This document shows positions 18,749 through 31,835 of a stretch of DNA of 64,000 nt, piece by piece. The position numbers were made by a program, and so were the translations under genes. The stretch is from Rhizobium grahamii (GTDB taxonomy: Bacteria; Pseudomonadota; Alphaproteobacteria; Rhizobiales; Rhizobiaceae), in NCBI RefSeq assembly GCF_009498215.1, contig NZ_CP043498.1:1178001-1242000 (forward strand). Direction: 5' to 3'. The notes beneath the pieces are model-generated. The model had not been told where the DNA came from. It saw nothing but the letters and a program-made list of their open reading frames with translations, and did not search any database. Positions within the stretch are counted from its first letter, which is position 1. Each line of letters opens with the position of its first letter.

Positions 18749-19810
18749 ATGGAGCAAACCTGTTTTTTTCTGCCCCATGATGGCGTGAAGCTTTCGGAGC
18801 TGGCGCAGTATCTTGGGGCGGAACTTGCTGATCCCACAAACGCAAACATCGTTATCCACTCCGTCGCTCCGGTGAGCCGGGCGAAGGAGGGAGACGTTTG
18901 CTATGTCATTTCCAAGAAGAGCAAGGATGAACTCTCATCCTGCCGGGCCTCCGCTGTAATCTGCAGCGCAGGCCTGCAATCGATCGTGCCCTCTCATATT
19001 GCCGTTCTGGTCTCGAAAAACGCCCACGCGGCGTTTGCGATGGCCGGCGGTTTTCTGTACCCGACGGCGCTGCAGCCCTTGCCGACACTTTCTCAATCGG
19101 CTGGCATTTCCGATCGCGCCGCGATCGATCCGACTGCCAAGCTCGAAAAGAATGTCGCGGTCGAGCCGTTTGCCGTGATTGGGGCGGATGCTGAGATCGG
19201 CGAAGGCACGAGAATCGGCGCCGGCGCCGTCATCGGGCCCGGCGTGAAGATCGGTCGCAGTTGCTCGATTGCCGCCGGGAGCAGCGTGCTCTGTGCGCTC
19301 GTCGGAAACGGCGTGATCATTCACAATGGTGCCCGGATCGGCCAGGATGGCTTCGGCTATGCCCCCGGACAGAGAGGAATGATCAAGATCGTCCAGATCG
19401 GCCGTGTCATTATTCAGGATCACGTTGAGATCGGCGCAAACACGACGATCGATCGTGGCACGATGGATGATACGGTCATCGGCGAAGGCACGAAGATCGA
19501 CAATCAGGTACAGATCGGCCACAACGTTCGTATTGGCCGTCACTGCGCGATTGTGTCTCAGGTTGGCATCGCCGGCAGCACCGTTCTGGGCGACGGCGTG
19601 CAAGTCGGCGGCCAGGCAGGTCTCAACGGCCACATCACGATCGGCGCCGGCGTCCAGATCGCCGCCAAGAGCGGTGTCGTGGCCGATATTCCAGCGGGCG
19701 AGCGTTATGGCGGGTTGCCAGCGCGCCCGATCAACGATTTTCTGCGTGAGGTCGCAACAGTTATGACGCGTGCGGCCGGCGCCAAGAAACCGGGAGAAAA
19801 GAATGACTGA
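18749..19810 (+). CDS. lpxD: UDP-3-O-(3-hydroxymyristoyl)glucosamine N-acyltransferase
   Basis: LpxD adds the second hydroxyacyl chain in lipid A synthesis, using acyl-ACP. The 353-residue product has an N-terminal uridine-binding domain (about 1-105) and a left-handed beta-helix of hexapeptide repeats such as [20 protein letters not shown]. Motifs [15 protein letters not shown] and [11 protein letters not shown] contain the conserved catalytic and acyl-contact histidines. ATG 18749 has TGGAG eight bases upstream. Its last eight bases overlap the fabZ start. Confidence 0.96.
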   Translation: MEQTCFFLPHDGVKLSELAQYLGAELADPTNANIVIHSVAPVSRAKEGDVCYVISKKSKDELSSCRASAVICSAGLQSIVPSHIAVLVSKNAHAAFAMAGGFLYPTALQPLPTLSQSAGISDRAAIDPTAKLEKNVAVEPFAVIGADAEIGEGTRIGAGAVIGPGVKIGRSCSIAAGSSVLCALVGNGVIIHNGARIGQDGFGYAPGQRGMIKIVQIGRVIIQDHVEIGANTTIDRGTMDDTVIGEGTKIDNQVQIGHNVRIGRHCAIVSQVGIAGSTVLGDGVQVGGQAGLNGHITIGAGVQIAAKSGVVADIPAGERYGGLPARPINDFLREVATVMTRAAGAKKPGEKND

Positions 19811-20270
19811 GCAAGTCACGAAGCAGCTTTCTTCGGCAGACATCATGGAAATCATGAAGCTGCTGCCGCATCGTTATCCGTTCTTGCTGGTCGATAAGAT
19901 CATCGAGATCGACGGTGACGATTCCGCCATCGGCATCAAGAACGTCACCGCAAGCGAGCCGCATTTCACCGGGCACTTTCCGGAGTCGCCGATCATGCCT
20001 GGCGTTCTCCTGGTCGAAGGCATGGCCCAGACGGCCGGCGCGATCTGTGCGAAAAAGGAAGGCGAAGGCGGCAATCTCGTCTACTTCATGACGATCGACA
20101 ATGCGCGTTTTAGAAAGCCCGTAGTGCCCGGCGACCGCGTCGAGTATCATGTGAAGAAGCAGAAGCAGCGCGGCAACATCTGGAAGTTCCACTGCGACGC
20201 AAAGGTGGATGGCGCACTCGTTGCCGAGGCCGATATCGGCGCAATGATCGTCCGCAAGGAAAAAGCATGA
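19803..20270 (+). CDS. fabZ: (3R)-hydroxyacyl-ACP dehydratase FabZ
   Basis: FabZ removes water from 3-hydroxyacyl-ACP in fatty acid elongation and competes with LpxA and LpxD for the same acyl substrate. The 155-residue product has the hot-dog fold signature [14 protein letters not shown] and [20 protein letters not shown], placing the catalytic His58 and Glu72. The ATG lies inside the end of lpxD, and its TGA overlaps the ATG of lpxA by four bases, so translation of these genes is tightly coupled. Confidence 0.97.
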   Translation: MTEQVTKQLSSADIMEIMKLLPHRYPFLLVDKIIEIDGDDSAIGIKNVTASEPHFTGHFPESPIMPGVLLVEGMAQTAGAICAKKEGEGGNLVYFMTIDNARFRKPVVPGDRVEYHVKKQKQRGNIWKFHCDAKVDGALVAEADIGAMIVRKEKA

Positions 20271-21085
20271 GCATGATCGCAACCAGCGCCAGCATCCACC
20301 CGATGGCGGTCGTCGAAGATGGCGCGGTTATCGGCGAGAATGTCAAGATTGGTCCTTTTTGCCACGTCGGGCCGCATGTCGTGCTCGGCGACAATGTTGA
20401 ACTGCTGGCGCACGCGGTCGTGACCGGGCGCACGACGATCGGCAAGGGAACGCGCATCTTCCCGATGGCTGTGATCGGCGGCGATCCGCAGAGTGTCCAT
20501 CACGGAGGCGAGGAAACCACGCTTTCGGTCGGTGATAATTGCACCATCCGCGAAGGCGTCACCATGAATACCGGCACGGCCGATTTCGGTGGCAAGACGA
20601 TTGTCGGAAACAACAATCTTTTCCTTGCGAATTCGCACGTGGCCCACGATTGCCGTGTCGGCAATCACGTCATCATGTCGAACAACGTGATGCTGGCTGG
20701 ACATGTCGTTATCGAGGATCGCGTGATCCTGGGTGGCGGTTCGGCTGTTCATCAGTTCACACGTGTTGGCCGTCAGGCGTTCGTCGGCGGCCTCTCTGCC
20801 GTAAGCTATGACGTCATCCCTTATGGGATGCTCAACGGAAATCCGGGTCTGCTTGGCGGCCTCAATGTCGTTGGCATGACGCGTGCCGGCGTTGACCGTG
20901 CGACGATCCACGTCGTCCGCCGCGCCTACAAGGCGATCTTCGAAGGCGGCGGATCTGCGCGTGACAATGCAGCGGCCATCCGCGAGGAATATGCTGACTG
21001 CGAACAGGTCATGCATATCCTAGACTTTATTGCGGCTGAGAGTGATCGCGCTCTTTCCTCACCGACCCGAGGCGCGAAGGGGTGA
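20267..21085 (+). CDS. lpxA: UDP-N-acetylglucosamine acyltransferase
   Basis: LpxA performs the first acyl transfer of lipid A synthesis. The 272-residue product begins with hexapeptide repeats ([20 protein letters not shown]), and the catalytic His is His127 in [11 protein letters not shown], matching His125 of E. coli. The C-terminal helical part has [20 protein letters not shown]. The ATGA overlap with fabZ and a three-base gap to lpxI show one operon. Confidence 0.97.
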   Translation: MSMIATSASIHPMAVVEDGAVIGENVKIGPFCHVGPHVVLGDNVELLAHAVVTGRTTIGKGTRIFPMAVIGGDPQSVHHGGEETTLSVGDNCTIREGVTMNTGTADFGGKTIVGNNNLFLANSHVAHDCRVGNHVIMSNNVMLAGHVVIEDRVILGGGSAVHQFTRVGRQAFVGGLSAVSYDVIPYGMLNGNPGLLGGLNVVGMTRAGVDRATIHVVRRAYKAIFEGGGSARDNAAAIREEYADCEQVMHILDFIAAESDRALSSPTRGAKG

Positions 21086-21088
21086 TCC

Positions 21089-21970
21089 TTGTCTCCGGCC
21101 GGTGACGCAACGAAAGGGCGGCTCGCGATTATCGCGGGCAGCGGCCTTCTTCCGTCCTATGTTGCCGACGCCGCGCGTCTTGCTGGCGAAAATCCATTTA
21201 TCATCGCGCTGAAGAACGAGGCCGACCGTTCCTGGCAGGACTTTGACCATGCGATGATCGGCGTCGGTGACTTTGCCGCGCTGGCCCGTCTCCTGGACAC
21301 GAACGCTGTCGACCGCGTGGTGATGTCCGGCGGGGTGAAGCGTCGTCCTGATTGGCGCGAGGTTCGTCCGACCTGGAAAACGCTGGCGAAAATTCCCGGA
21401 GTAATTCGGACGCTTCTGTCGGGCGGCGACGATACGGTTCTTCGTATGGTGATCGAGCTGATCGAAGTGAACGGCCGCCGTGTCGTCGGCGCGCAGGAGA
21501 TAGCGCCGGATTTGCTGGCGACGGTCGGGCCCTTGGGTTCGGTCGTGCCGAATGCGGATGATCTCAGAGACATTGCCAAGGCGGGAGAGGCGGCCGATGC
21601 GCTTGGTCGGCTTGATGTGGGTCAGGGTGCCGTTGCCGTCGGTGGGCGGATCGTGGCTCTTGAGGGCGTCGAGGGCACCGACAGCATGCTTGAGCGTGTC
21701 GCGGGTCTGCGGGCTGCCGGAAGAATTTCGGCGCGTCGCAAGGGCGTGCTCGTAAAGCTCTGCAAGCCGCAGCAGGACATTCGCGCCGACTTGCCCTCGA
21801 TGGGAATCTCCACGGTCGAGAATGCAAGCAGGGCCGGGCTTGCCGGCGTTGCGGTCGAAGCTGGCCGCGCGCTGGTGCTGGAACGAGACGCCGTGATCAA
21901 GGCGGCGAATGATGCCGGCCTGTTTGTCTGTGGTATCGATCGCGGCCTGCCATCCTGGGGATTGGAATGA
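21089..21970 (+). CDS. lpxI: UDP-2,3-diacylglucosamine pyrophosphatase LpxI
   Basis: LpxI hydrolyses UDP-2,3-diacylglucosamine to lipid X, replacing the unrelated LpxH in alphaproteobacteria. The 293-residue product begins LAIIAGSGLLPSYVADAARL and carries VMSGGVKRRPDWREV, the segment DDTVLRMVIELIE and C-terminal VENASRAGLAGVAVEAG of the DUF1009 family. The start is a TTG at 21089 with AAGGGG seven bases upstream; no ATG exists nearby in this frame. Its stop overlaps the lpxB ATG. Confidence 0.94.
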   Translation: MSPAGDATKGRLAIIAGSGLLPSYVADAARLAGENPFIIALKNEADRSWQDFDHAMIGVGDFAALARLLDTNAVDRVVMSGGVKRRPDWREVRPTWKTLAKIPGVIRTLLSGGDDTVLRMVIELIEVNGRRVVGAQEIAPDLLATVGPLGSVVPNADDLRDIAKAGEAADALGRLDVGQGAVAVGGRIVALEGVEGTDSMLERVAGLRAAGRISARRKGVLVKLCKPQQDIRADLPSMGISTVENASRAGLAGVAVEAGRALVLERDAVIKAANDAGLFVCGIDRGLPSWGLE

Positions 21971-23148
21971 GCAAGGAAACTCTGAAGGTTGCGATTATAG
22001 CCGGCGAGGTTTCAGGTGACCTCCTCGCCGCGGATCTGATTGCTGCCCTGAAAGAGCGATACGCAGGCCTAATCGAGCTGATTGGGGTGGGCGGAGAGGC
22101 TCTGGAAGAACAGGGCTTGCGATCGCTTTTCGATTTCTCCGAGCTCTCGATTATGGGGATTACGCAGGTAATCGCGAAGCTGCCGAAGCTGGTTCGTCGC
22201 ATCAGACAGACCGCAGCAGCCGTGATTGCGGCAAAGCCTGATGTCCTCATTATCGTCGATAGCCCTGATTTCACCCATCGCGTTGCCAAGCGTGTACGGG
22301 CCGCGCTGCCGGATTGCCCGGTCGTGAACTATGTCTGCCCGAGCGTTTGGGCGTGGAAGGAGTACCGCGCCCAGAAGATGCTTGGTTACGTCGACCACGT
22401 CCTCGCCGTCTTGCCGTTCGAACCCGAGATCATGAAAAAACTCGGCGGTCCGCCGACGACATATGTCGGACACCGGCTGACGGCGGATCCGGCGCTGCTC
22501 GCGGCGCGCAAATTGCGTGCCGAGACCAAGCCACGCCAGACGACGGATCTCCGGACGATTATGCTTCTGCCCGGATCGCGTGGTTCGGAGATCTCCAAGC
22601 TGCTCCCGCATTTTGGCGAGGCAGTTCAGGAACTTTCAGCTCGCAACGCCAATCTGCACTTCGTGCTGCCGACCCTGGCTCGCCGCGAAGCAATGATACG
22701 CGAAATGATGGACGGCTGGGCGGTAAGGCCGGAGCTCGTGGTCGGAGCCGATGCAAAATGGCGGGCATTTGCGGAAGCGGATGCTGCGATGGCGGCATCC
22801 GGCACTGTCATTCTTGAGCTGGGGCTGACCGGCGTCCCATGCGTGTCGACCTACCAGACCGACTGGATCATCAAGCTGATGACGAGCCGCATCAAGACGT
22901 GGACGGGGGCCATTCCCAACCTCATCGCCGACTATGCCGTCGTACCTGAATATATCAACGAGGTCGTTCGCGGAGCGAGCCTGGCGCGCTGGATGGAGAA
23001 GCTCTCCGTCGATACCCTGCCGCGCCGCGCGATGGTCGAGGGCTATGACCTTGTTTGGGAGCGCATGCGCACCGAGAAACCGCCCGGCGAGCACGCCGCC
23101 GAAATCGTGCTTGATGTCGTTCAAAAGAAAAAGCCCGGTCATTTCTGA
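21967..23148 (+). CDS. lpxB: Lipid-A-disaccharide synthase
   Basis: LpxB joins lipid X to UDP-2,3-diacylglucosamine to form the lipid A disaccharide at the inner membrane surface. The 393-residue GT19 product has the IIAGEVSGDLLAADLI start, GVGGEALEEQGLRSLFDFSELSIMG split across its N-terminal domain, the VDSPDF and SVWAWKEYRAQKM motifs, and the C-terminal nucleotide site LPGSRGSEISKLLP. It closes the bamA-lpx run and is followed by a bidirectional terminator shared with gltA. Confidence 0.97.
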   Translation: MSKETLKVAIIAGEVSGDLLAADLIAALKERYAGLIELIGVGGEALEEQGLRSLFDFSELSIMGITQVIAKLPKLVRRIRQTAAAVIAAKPDVLIIVDSPDFTHRVAKRVRAALPDCPVVNYVCPSVWAWKEYRAQKMLGYVDHVLAVLPFEPEIMKKLGGPPTTYVGHRLTADPALLAARKLRAETKPRQTTDLRTIMLLPGSRGSEISKLLPHFGEAVQELSARNANLHFVLPTLARREAMIREMMDGWAVRPELVVGADAKWRAFAEADAAMAASGTVILELGLTGVPCVSTYQTDWIIKLMTSRIKTWTGAIPNLIADYAVVPEYINEVVRGASLARWMEKLSVDTLPRRAMVEGYDLVWERMRTEKPPGEHAAEIVLDVVQKKKPGHF

Positions 23149-23158
23149 CCGGGCTTTT
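23129..23158. terminator. Bidirectional terminator between lpxB and gltA
   Basis: AAAGCCCGGTCA at 23130-23141 and TGACCGGGCTTT at 23146-23157 form a perfect 12-base-pair stem with a four-base loop. Runs of A and T on either side make it work in both directions. It overlaps the lpxB stop codon. Confidence 0.9.
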
Positions 23159-23178
23159 CATATTGTGGCGATTGCCGC

Positions 23179-24468
<1,290 letters not shown>

Positions 24469-24761
24469 TCTGATCCTCCAAACTGGCGGGTGGCGCCATA
24501 AAAGCGCCATAGGGTTAAGCGTCGTCGACGATAGCTATATGATCGCGGCCCTAATGCCAAGTTACCGTGATGCCATTTTGTGCATCGCAGTATCAACTTT
24601 TAAGCACCGCAGAGATGCCGTACTTGCATAGCGGAAGCTAATGATAATCCTTGGCTTTTCGGTGTTCGAAATTCTCTCTTTAATTCAATCGATTATTGTT
24701 GCCTGAGGGCCGGATAGCTTGCATTCTGGTTGTAGGATGGGGTCGTTGCGGGCAGGAATGC

Positions 24762-27215
24762 ATGCCGGAGTTGAAGACGATCGAGGTCGACTCGGGCGCA
24801 CCGCTTGCGACAGCAGGCGTATCCGCGTCGGCACACGTCGTGATCGCGCGTCGTGCAACGCCCACATTCACGCAAACGTCATCGCGGTGGCCGTCAAAAA
24901 TCGCCCGGCAGGCAAGCAGGCGCTGGTCTGCCGGCAGGCTGGCGCTGGCCGCGGAACTGGATCATGGACGTCTGTTTCTTTGCGCGCCGGTGCTGGCAGG
25001 CGCTGGCGCCGTTGCCTGGTTCGAGTTCGACACCGACGCCTCATTGTTCAGGCTGGGCGCATGGATTACTTTCCTGGCCCTGGTCTTCGTCGCGGCGGGC
25101 GCCGGTCGACCGCTACCACGGCGCGCCGCACTTGCCGGTCTCCTTTGCGTCGGCGGCATGTTGGCAGCGCAGATAGAGACGTGGCGGGCAGGGACGATCA
25201 TTCTCGATTCAGCCGTCACCACCACACTGACCGGTCGAGTCGAACGCCGCGAGGGTGATGACAAGGGCCGGTGGCGCTATATCCTCGCGGTGGAGCGAAC
25301 TGCGTCACCGGCGCTGAAGCGCATGCCAGAACGTGTGTCTCTGCTGGCGCGCGGGGATGCGCCAATTCCGATCGGTAGCTGGATAGAAGTCCGTGCCCGC
25401 TTCACACCTCCAGCCGGGCCGGCGTTGCCCGGATTGAACGATTTCGCGTTCGACGCATATTTCGCTGGCGTCGGCGCAAATGGCTTTGCCTATGGTGAAC
25501 CGGTCGAAGTCGCTCCTGATGCTCTGTCGCCACGGCGCTCGGCACCCGACACGATCGTCGAAGGCCTGTATCGGCTGAGAAGCAGCATCGGCGAGCGCAT
25601 CCGGTCCATCCTGCCTGGCGATACCGGCGCCTTTGCCGCCTCGCTTGTCACCGACGAGCGCCGGGCGATCTCGGACGAGACGACCGAGGCCTTGCGTCAA
25701 TCCGGGCTCGCCCATATCGTCGCCATTTCCGGGCTGAACATGGCGCTGTCAGCCGGCATTTTCTTTATTGGCCTACGAGCGGTCTTCGGCCTTTTCCCGG
25801 CCTTCGCGCAGGCCTATCCGACCAAGAAAATTGCTGCAGCCGGCGCGTTGGCCGCACTGACGGCCTACTATCTCATATCCGGCTTCGCGGTCTCGGCCGA
25901 ACGAGCCTATATCATGATGGCGATCATGCTGGTCGCGGCGCTCTTCGACCGTCCCTCGATCAGCCTCCGTAACGTGGCGCTTTCTGCCCTGCTGATCATC
26001 CTGACATCGCCGTCGGCAGTGCTCGGACCAAGCTTTCAGATGTCGTTCGCCGCCACGCTGGCCCTAGTTTCGGGTTATGTCGGCTGGATAAGCGGCTCGA
26101 TGCCCGGCAAGGCGCTATTCGTTCACCCCGTGTTCAAACCGATCGGCTTCGTGTTTCGCTTCTTCGCCGGCATTGCCCTGACGTCGATGATTGGCGGCTT
26201 CTCGACCGCACTCTTCTCAATCGAGCATTTTCACCGCCTGAGCGCCTATGGCCTGCCGGCGAACCTGATGGCGATGCCGGTTATCTCGTTCGTCGTCATG
26301 CCTATGGGCATGCTGGCAATGCTGCTGACGCCGCTCGGCCTTGACGTTCTGCCCTGGAAGATAGCGGGCTTCGGTCTGGATATCGTCATCGACATCGCCA
26401 AGACGGTGTCGGGCTGGGGAGGCACCGTCGACGTCGGCCGCCTTCCGGCATGGTACTTTGCCGTCGCCTCTCTGGCGTTCCTGTTGCAGACGCTGCTTTT
26501 CACGCGCCTCAAATATCTCGGCTTTGCCGTCATGCTCATCGCGACCGCCTGCCTCAGGTTTCTGCCGGGATCACCTTTGCCGGAGTTGCTCGTATCGGAT
26601 GACGGCTCGCTGGTCGCAGTCGTCGACGACGAGGTGCTGGCGACCAACAAACCAAAGCCCGGAGAGTTCATCTTCAATCAATGGCAGCGGGCGCTGGCGA
26701 TCGAGCCGCAAGTGCCGCCGCTGATCCTCACGGATGTCCCGCCGCCACCGCAAAAGCGGGATCACGAGCGTGTGGTCCTGACCGCGAAAGAGCGGCGCGC
26801 GGCGACCGATCTCATGCGTCGATCGACGGAAACGACGCAATTTTCCTGCGCAAAATCAGCGTGGTGCGCTGTGACTTTGAAGAGCGGCTATCTGGTCGTC
26901 GTCGTCGACAATCTCGCCTATCTCGGCTCAGCATGCGACGTTGCAGACATCGTCATCACGCCCGCTCGGGTGCGGCTTGCGCAGTGCAGGTCCGGATCGC
27001 TTCTGTTTACCGGCGATAGCCTTCGGCGAACCGGCGCCCTGGAAATACGCATTGATGACCAGGGATCACCGGTGATCAACACAGCATACACCGGCCTCGA
27101 CCGTCCCTGGATGCGGCAGCGGGCCTATGATTGGCGCACCGGAGCCTATGCGGACGCCGTGCGGCAGCCTAGTGATACCGGCGGATCAGCCCGACAAGCT
27201 TACCCTGTACCTTGA
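24762..27215 (+). CDS. comEC: ComEC/Rec2 family DNA-uptake channel protein
   Basis: The roughly 817-residue product is a large inner-membrane protein. A DUF4131-type N-terminal domain with two to three hydrophobic segments is followed by an OB-like region ([19 protein letters not shown]). The competence core has [16 protein letters not shown] and then about eight membrane segments. The C-terminal part resembles the ComEC tail but has no HxHxDH metallo-beta-lactamase motif, only [11 protein letters not shown] and a Cys-Asp-type pattern, so a nuclease activity is unlikely. ATG 24762 follows GCAGGA; the true start is uncertain because an open frame extends to 24696. The end overlaps lexA by 47 bases. 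Confidence 0.88.
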   Translation: MPELKTIEVDSGAPLATAGVSASAHVVIARRATPTFTQTSSRWPSKIARQASRRWSAGRLALAAELDHGRLFLCAPVLAGAGAVAWFEFDTDASLFRLGAWITFLALVFVAAGAGRPLPRRAALAGLLCVGGMLAAQIETWRAGTIILDSAVTTTLTGRVERREGDDKGRWRYILAVERTASPALKRMPERVSLLARGDAPIPIGSWIEVRARFTPPAGPALPGLNDFAFDAYFAGVGANGFAYGEPVEVAPDALSPRRSAPDTIVEGLYRLRSSIGERIRSILPGDTGAFAASLVTDERRAISDETTEALRQSGLAHIVAISGLNMALSAGIFFIGLRAVFGLFPAFAQAYPTKKIAAAGALAALTAYYLISGFAVSAERAYIMMAIMLVAALFDRPSISLRNVALSALLIILTSPSAVLGPSFQMSFAATLALVSGYVGWISGSMPGKALFVHPVFKPIGFVFRFFAGIALTSMIGGFSTALFSIEHFHRLSAYGLPANLMAMPVISFVVMPMGMLAMLLTPLGLDVLPWKIAGFGLDIVIDIAKTVSGWGGTVDVGRLPAWYFAVASLAFLLQTLLFTRLKYLGFAVMLIATACLRFLPGSPLPELLVSDDGSLVAVVDDEVLATNKPKPGEFIFNQWQRALAIEPQVPPLILTDVPPPPQKRDHERVVLTAKERRAATDLMRRSTETTQFSCAKSAWCAVTLKSGYLVVVVDNLAYLGSACDVADIVITPARVRLAQCRSGSLLFTGDSLRRTGALEIRIDDQGSPVINTAYTGLDRPWMRQRAYDWRTGAYADAVRQPSDTGGSARQAYPVP

Positions 27216-27885
27216 CGCGGTCAGGGCCGAAAATGCGCGTTTCGTAAGCCGGATTGGCGGCTTCCAGCGCGATCGATGCCCCCTTGCGGCGGAAGCGCTT
27301 CAACGTCGCTTCCTCGTCGTCGACCAGGGCCACGACGATGTCGCCGGGGTTGGCCGTGCTGCCATTGCGAATGATGACCGTATCGCCGTCGAAAATGCCG
27401 GCCTCGATCATCGAGTCGCCTTTGACCTCAAGCGCGTAATGTTCGCCGGATGCCAGCATGTCGGCTGGCACCGAAATATCATGGGTGTTGTTCTGGATTG
27501 CCGAAATCGGAACGCCCGCAGCAATGCGTCCCATGACGGGCACGGAGACGGAATTGCCGTTGTCGGCACTAGGGGCGGGTTTCGGCGCAGGGGCAGGTTG
27601 CGGCTTCCCAAGGCTGCCTTCGATCACGCTGGGCGAAAAGCCACGCCGAGGCTGAATGCTGGGGCTGTATGCCTCCGGCAGCTTGATAACCTCGAGCGCG
27701 CGCGCTCTGTTCGGCAGTCGACGAATGAAGCCGCGCTCCTCGAGAGCGGTGATGAGGCGATGAATGCCCGACTTCGAAGCGAGGTCGAGTGCATCCTTCA
27801 TTTCGTCGAAGGACGGCGGGACGCCGGACTCTTTCATTCGCTCGTGAATGAAGAGAAGAAGCTCCTGTTGCTTGCGTGTCAGCAT
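27169..27885 (-). CDS. lexA: SOS response transcriptional repressor LexA
   Basis: LexA represses DNA damage genes and cleaves itself when activated by RecA. The 238-residue product has an N-terminal winged helix ([17 protein letters not shown], with the recognition helix near [17 protein letters not shown]), a long Pro/Ala-rich linker of about residues 70-112, and the peptidase domain. Cleavage site Ala123-Gly124, Ser158 in [13 protein letters not shown] and Lys196 in EATLKRF form the expected set. Its upstream region carries an alphaproteobacterial LexA box. The 3' end overlaps that of comEC in the opposite direction. Confidence 0.97.
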   Translation of the reverse strand: MLTRKQQELLLFIHERMKESGVPPSFDEMKDALDLASKSGIHRLITALEERGFIRRLPNRARALEVIKLPEAYSPSIQPRRGFSPSVIEGSLGKPQPAPAPKPAPSADNGNSVSVPVMGRIAAGVPISAIQNNTHDISVPADMLASGEHYALEVKGDSMIEAGIFDGDTVIIRNGSTANPGDIVVALVDDEEATLKRFRRKGASIALEAANPAYETRIFGPDRVKVQGKLVGLIRRYH

Positions 27886-27934
27886 CGAAGTCGAACCCCA
27901 GAGTCGTGAAACAAAGCCAGAACGGACACTATAT

Positions 27935-27949
27935 GTTCCATATGTGTTC
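27935..27949. promoter_or_regulatory. LexA-binding site (SOS box), GTTC-N7-GTTC
   Basis: GTTC at 27935-27938 and GTTC at 27946-27949 are separated by exactly seven bases, the direct-repeat operator known for alphaproteobacterial LexA. It lies 50 bases upstream of the lexA start and in the divergent gap before the VOC and kdsA genes, so it should at least mediate LexA autoregulation. A further GAAC at 27920-27923 is nearby. Confidence 0.88.
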
Positions 27950-28087
27950 TGCAAGTGCCTAAATTTTCGTAAAACTTGCGTCGGACTTGTCCTGTTTTTG
28001 CATTTCATTTGCGGGATATCGAAAGCTTGTTGCATTGTTCTGCCATCGGGCGCACACCGATGCTGGTTTTGGAAGGAGGATCTGCCT

Positions 28088-28972
28088 GTGAGTGAAGCCC
28101 ATCCTCTTGATCACATCGTCCTGCCGGTGGCCAACATAGGTCTCGCCCGCGAGCGGCTCGGCAAGCTTGGCTTCACCGTGGCGGCTGATGCCCGTCATCC
28201 GTTTGGAACGGAAAACGCCTGCGTTTTCTTCGCCGACAAAACATATCTGGAACCACTCGGGATCGCGGACACCGATATTTACGAGACGTCGCTGAAGAAG
28301 GGGAACAGTTTCACATCTCGCGATCGGGCATTTCGGTTTCGCTGCGGCGATGAAGGCATGTCCGCGGTCGTTCTCGGCACCTCTGATGCTGACCGCGACC
28401 ACGCCCGTTTTCAGGCCGACAAGATCAGCGGCGGTGACATGCTTCAGTTTTCCCGTCCGATGAAAATGCCGGATGGGACGGAAACGACAGCTGCCTTTCG
28501 GCTTGCTTTTGCGGCCGATCTGAGAGCGCCGGATTTCTTCCTGTTTACCTGCCAGCGGGTCAACCCCTTGCCCGCCGATCGCAAAGCATTGGAAACGCAC
28601 GATAACGGGGTCACCGGTATTGCCGATATCGTTCTGACGGCGCCCGATCCCAAGGCATTCTCGCTCTTCATGCGGCATGTGTCGTGCTCAGGCGCCGTGC
28701 GCGAGGATGCGTTCGGGGTCAGCGTAATCGCGCCGAATGCGCGGGTTTGTATTCTTTCGCCGGATGGGCTCGACGCCTATTTCGATCTTGCGGCTCCCGC
28801 TGCGGATCGCGGTCTGCGAGGCGTTGCGATCGTCTTCAAGGTTGGCGATCTCGCCGTGACAGAAGCGCATTTGGCTGCTAACGGGATGACCTACACGCGC
28901 AAGAACAATCGAATTCTGGTGAAGGCTGCGCCCGGGCAGGGCGCGCTCTTCGCCTTCGAGGAGAAACGATGA
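28088..28972 (+). CDS. VOC family (glyoxalase-like) protein
   Basis: This 294-residue protein begins with [20 protein letters not shown], the start of a vicinal-oxygen-chelate module, and appears to contain two such modules (second one from about residue 175, [14 protein letters not shown]). His9 and Glu-containing strands are consistent with a metal site, but the full set of ligands cannot be confirmed. The family includes lyases and dioxygenases of unknown substrate. The GTG start at 28088 has GGAGG seven bases upstream. Its stop overlaps the kdsA ATG, so the two genes are coupled; whether it helps Kdo synthesis is unknown. Confidence 0.82.
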   Translation: MSEAHPLDHIVLPVANIGLARERLGKLGFTVAADARHPFGTENACVFFADKTYLEPLGIADTDIYETSLKKGNSFTSRDRAFRFRCGDEGMSAVVLGTSDADRDHARFQADKISGGDMLQFSRPMKMPDGTETTAAFRLAFAADLRAPDFFLFTCQRVNPLPADRKALETHDNGVTGIADIVLTAPDPKAFSLFMRHVSCSGAVREDAFGVSVIAPNARVCILSPDGLDAYFDLAAPAADRGLRGVAIVFKVGDLAVTEAHLAANGMTYTRKNNRILVKAAPGQGALFAFEEKR

Positions 28973-29811
28973 GCCAGACAAATTCCGAAGTCGTGGTTGG
29001 CGAAGGCGCCGGCCACGTCTCCTTTTCCAACGCAGGCAAGCTGTCTCTGATCGCCGGGCCCTGCCAGATGGAAAGCCGCGACCATGCGTTCATGATCGCC
29101 GGCGTTCTGAAGGAGCTCTGCGACAAGCTCGGCATTGGCCTCGTTTACAAGTCTTCCTTCGACAAGGCGAACCGGACGTCGCTCTCGGCACAGCGCGGCA
29201 TCGGTCTCGAGACCGCACTCGAGGTGTTCGCTGATCTCAAGAAGGAATACGGCTTCCCTGTCTTGACCGACATTCACACCGAGGAACAATGCGCCGAGGT
29301 GGCCACTGTCGTCGACATCCTGCAGATCCCGGCCTTCCTCAGCCGTCAAACCGACCTGCTGGTCGCTGCCGCCAAGACCGGTCGCACCATCAACGTCAAG
29401 AAGGGCCAGTTCCTGGCTCCCTGGGACATGAAGAACGTGCTTGCCAAGCTCAACGACAGCGGCAACCCGAACATCCTGCTTTGCGAGCGCGGCGCCTCCT
29501 TCGGCTATAACGCACTGGTATCGGATATGCGTTCGCTGCCGATCATGGCGGGCCTTGGCGCTCCCGTGGTGTTCGATGCGACGCATTCGGTGCAGCAGCC
29601 GGGCGGGCAGGGTGGTTCCAGCGGCGGTCAGCGCGAGTTCGTCGAGACACTGGCACGCGCCGCCGTGGCTGTCGGCGTCGCGGGTGTGTTCGTCGAGACG
29701 CACGAAGATCCAGACAATGCTCCGTCGGATGGTCCGAACATGGTCTATCTCAAGGATATGCCGAGGCTTCTCGAAAAGCTCCTGGCCTTTGACGCCATCG
29801 CAAAGGGCTGA
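28969..29811 (+). CDS. kdsA: 3-deoxy-8-phosphooctulonate synthase (Kdo-8-P synthase)
   Basis: KdsA condenses phosphoenolpyruvate with arabinose-5-phosphate to make Kdo-8-phosphate for the LPS inner core. The 280-residue TIM-barrel product shows [54 protein letters not shown] and [13 protein letters not shown], all family motifs. The Cys in AGPCQ suggests the metal-dependent class, though one residue is weak evidence. It begins inside the end of the VOC gene. Lipid A genes lie about 6 kb upstream. Confidence 0.96.
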   Translation: MSQTNSEVVVGEGAGHVSFSNAGKLSLIAGPCQMESRDHAFMIAGVLKELCDKLGIGLVYKSSFDKANRTSLSAQRGIGLETALEVFADLKKEYGFPVLTDIHTEEQCAEVATVVDILQIPAFLSRQTDLLVAAAKTGRTINVKKGQFLAPWDMKNVLAKLNDSGNPNILLCERGASFGYNALVSDMRSLPIMAGLGAPVVFDATHSVQQPGGQGGSSGGQREFVETLARAAVAVGVAGVFVETHEDPDNAPSDGPNMVYLKDMPRLLEKLLAFDAIAKG

Positions 29812-29827
29812 CGTTCAAAAGACTGAC

Positions 29828-31227
<1,400 letters not shown>

Positions 31228-31251
31228 TCGTACCTGATTTCAACAGCTTGG

Positions 31252-31282
31252 ACCCGCGTCTTTCAAAGGCGCGGGTTTTTTC
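31252..31282 (+). terminator. Intrinsic terminator after eno
   Basis: ACCCGCG at 31252-31258 pairs with CGCGGGT at 31270-31276 and runs directly into six Ts. It lies 24 bases after the eno stop codon. Confidence 0.88.
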
Positions 31283-31368
31283 GTGCCTGATTTTTCATAG
31301 TCAACGGACAGTTAATCTCTACCCGTTAGTCTTGCTCGCATCGAGGTAATGCGTTCGAGCGTGCGTTT

Positions 31369-31689
31369 ATGTGGACAAAGCATCACAAGAAGAAAAAGAT
31401 CGGTCGTTTCGTGGTTCCGGCCATGACGGTCGCCTTTCTTTCCTACTTCGGCTATCATTGCATTCACGGTGATTACGGTCTGCGGGCAACCGAAGCGTTC
31501 GAGCGCCAGCGGATTACGCGTGAAAAGGAGTTGGCGGTTCTGAAAGGTAAGCGCGAGCATCTTGAAAAGCAGGTCGCGCTGCTGAGCGACGGTTCGATGG
31601 ACAAGGATATGCTGGACGAAAAAGCGCGTCTTCAGCTTAATGTTTCTCGTGCCGACGAAGTCGTCATATTCAATCATTATTCCAATTAA
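31369..31689 (+). CDS. FtsB/DivIC-like septum formation initiator protein
   Basis: The 106-residue product has a short basic N terminus (KHHKKKKIGR), one transmembrane helix at about residues 14-31, and then a coiled coil (ATEAFERQRITREKELAVLKG and on) ending in a small domain with DKDMLDEKARLQLNVSRADEVV. This layout and the LDEKAR..L..S..DEVV end fit the DivIC/FtsB family, which bridges FtsQ and FtsL in the divisome. A position between eno and pdhA is widespread in alphaproteobacteria, matching the usual eno-ftsB pairing. Confidence 0.88.
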   Translation: MWTKHHKKKKIGRFVVPAMTVAFLSYFGYHCIHGDYGLRATEAFERQRITREKELAVLKGKREHLEKQVALLSDGSMDKDMLDEKARLQLNVSRADEVVIFNHYSN

Positions 31690-31835
31690 CCGAAATTCAG
31701 TTAATCGAAATAAATTCATATTTATCAGTAGTTTACTGGTGAATACGAGCCATGCATTTATGGCATTGCTGTGGCCAAATTTCTTCCCTATGGTGTGCGC
31801 CACCAAAGAACCGACAAACCCATAGGGAGGGTTGA

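Noticed and set aside
31686..31711. Two copies of TTAAYCGAAAT upstream of pdhA, 15 bases apart
   Set aside because: They may be an operator, but the AT-rich context makes such repeats easy to find by chance and no known regulator fits.
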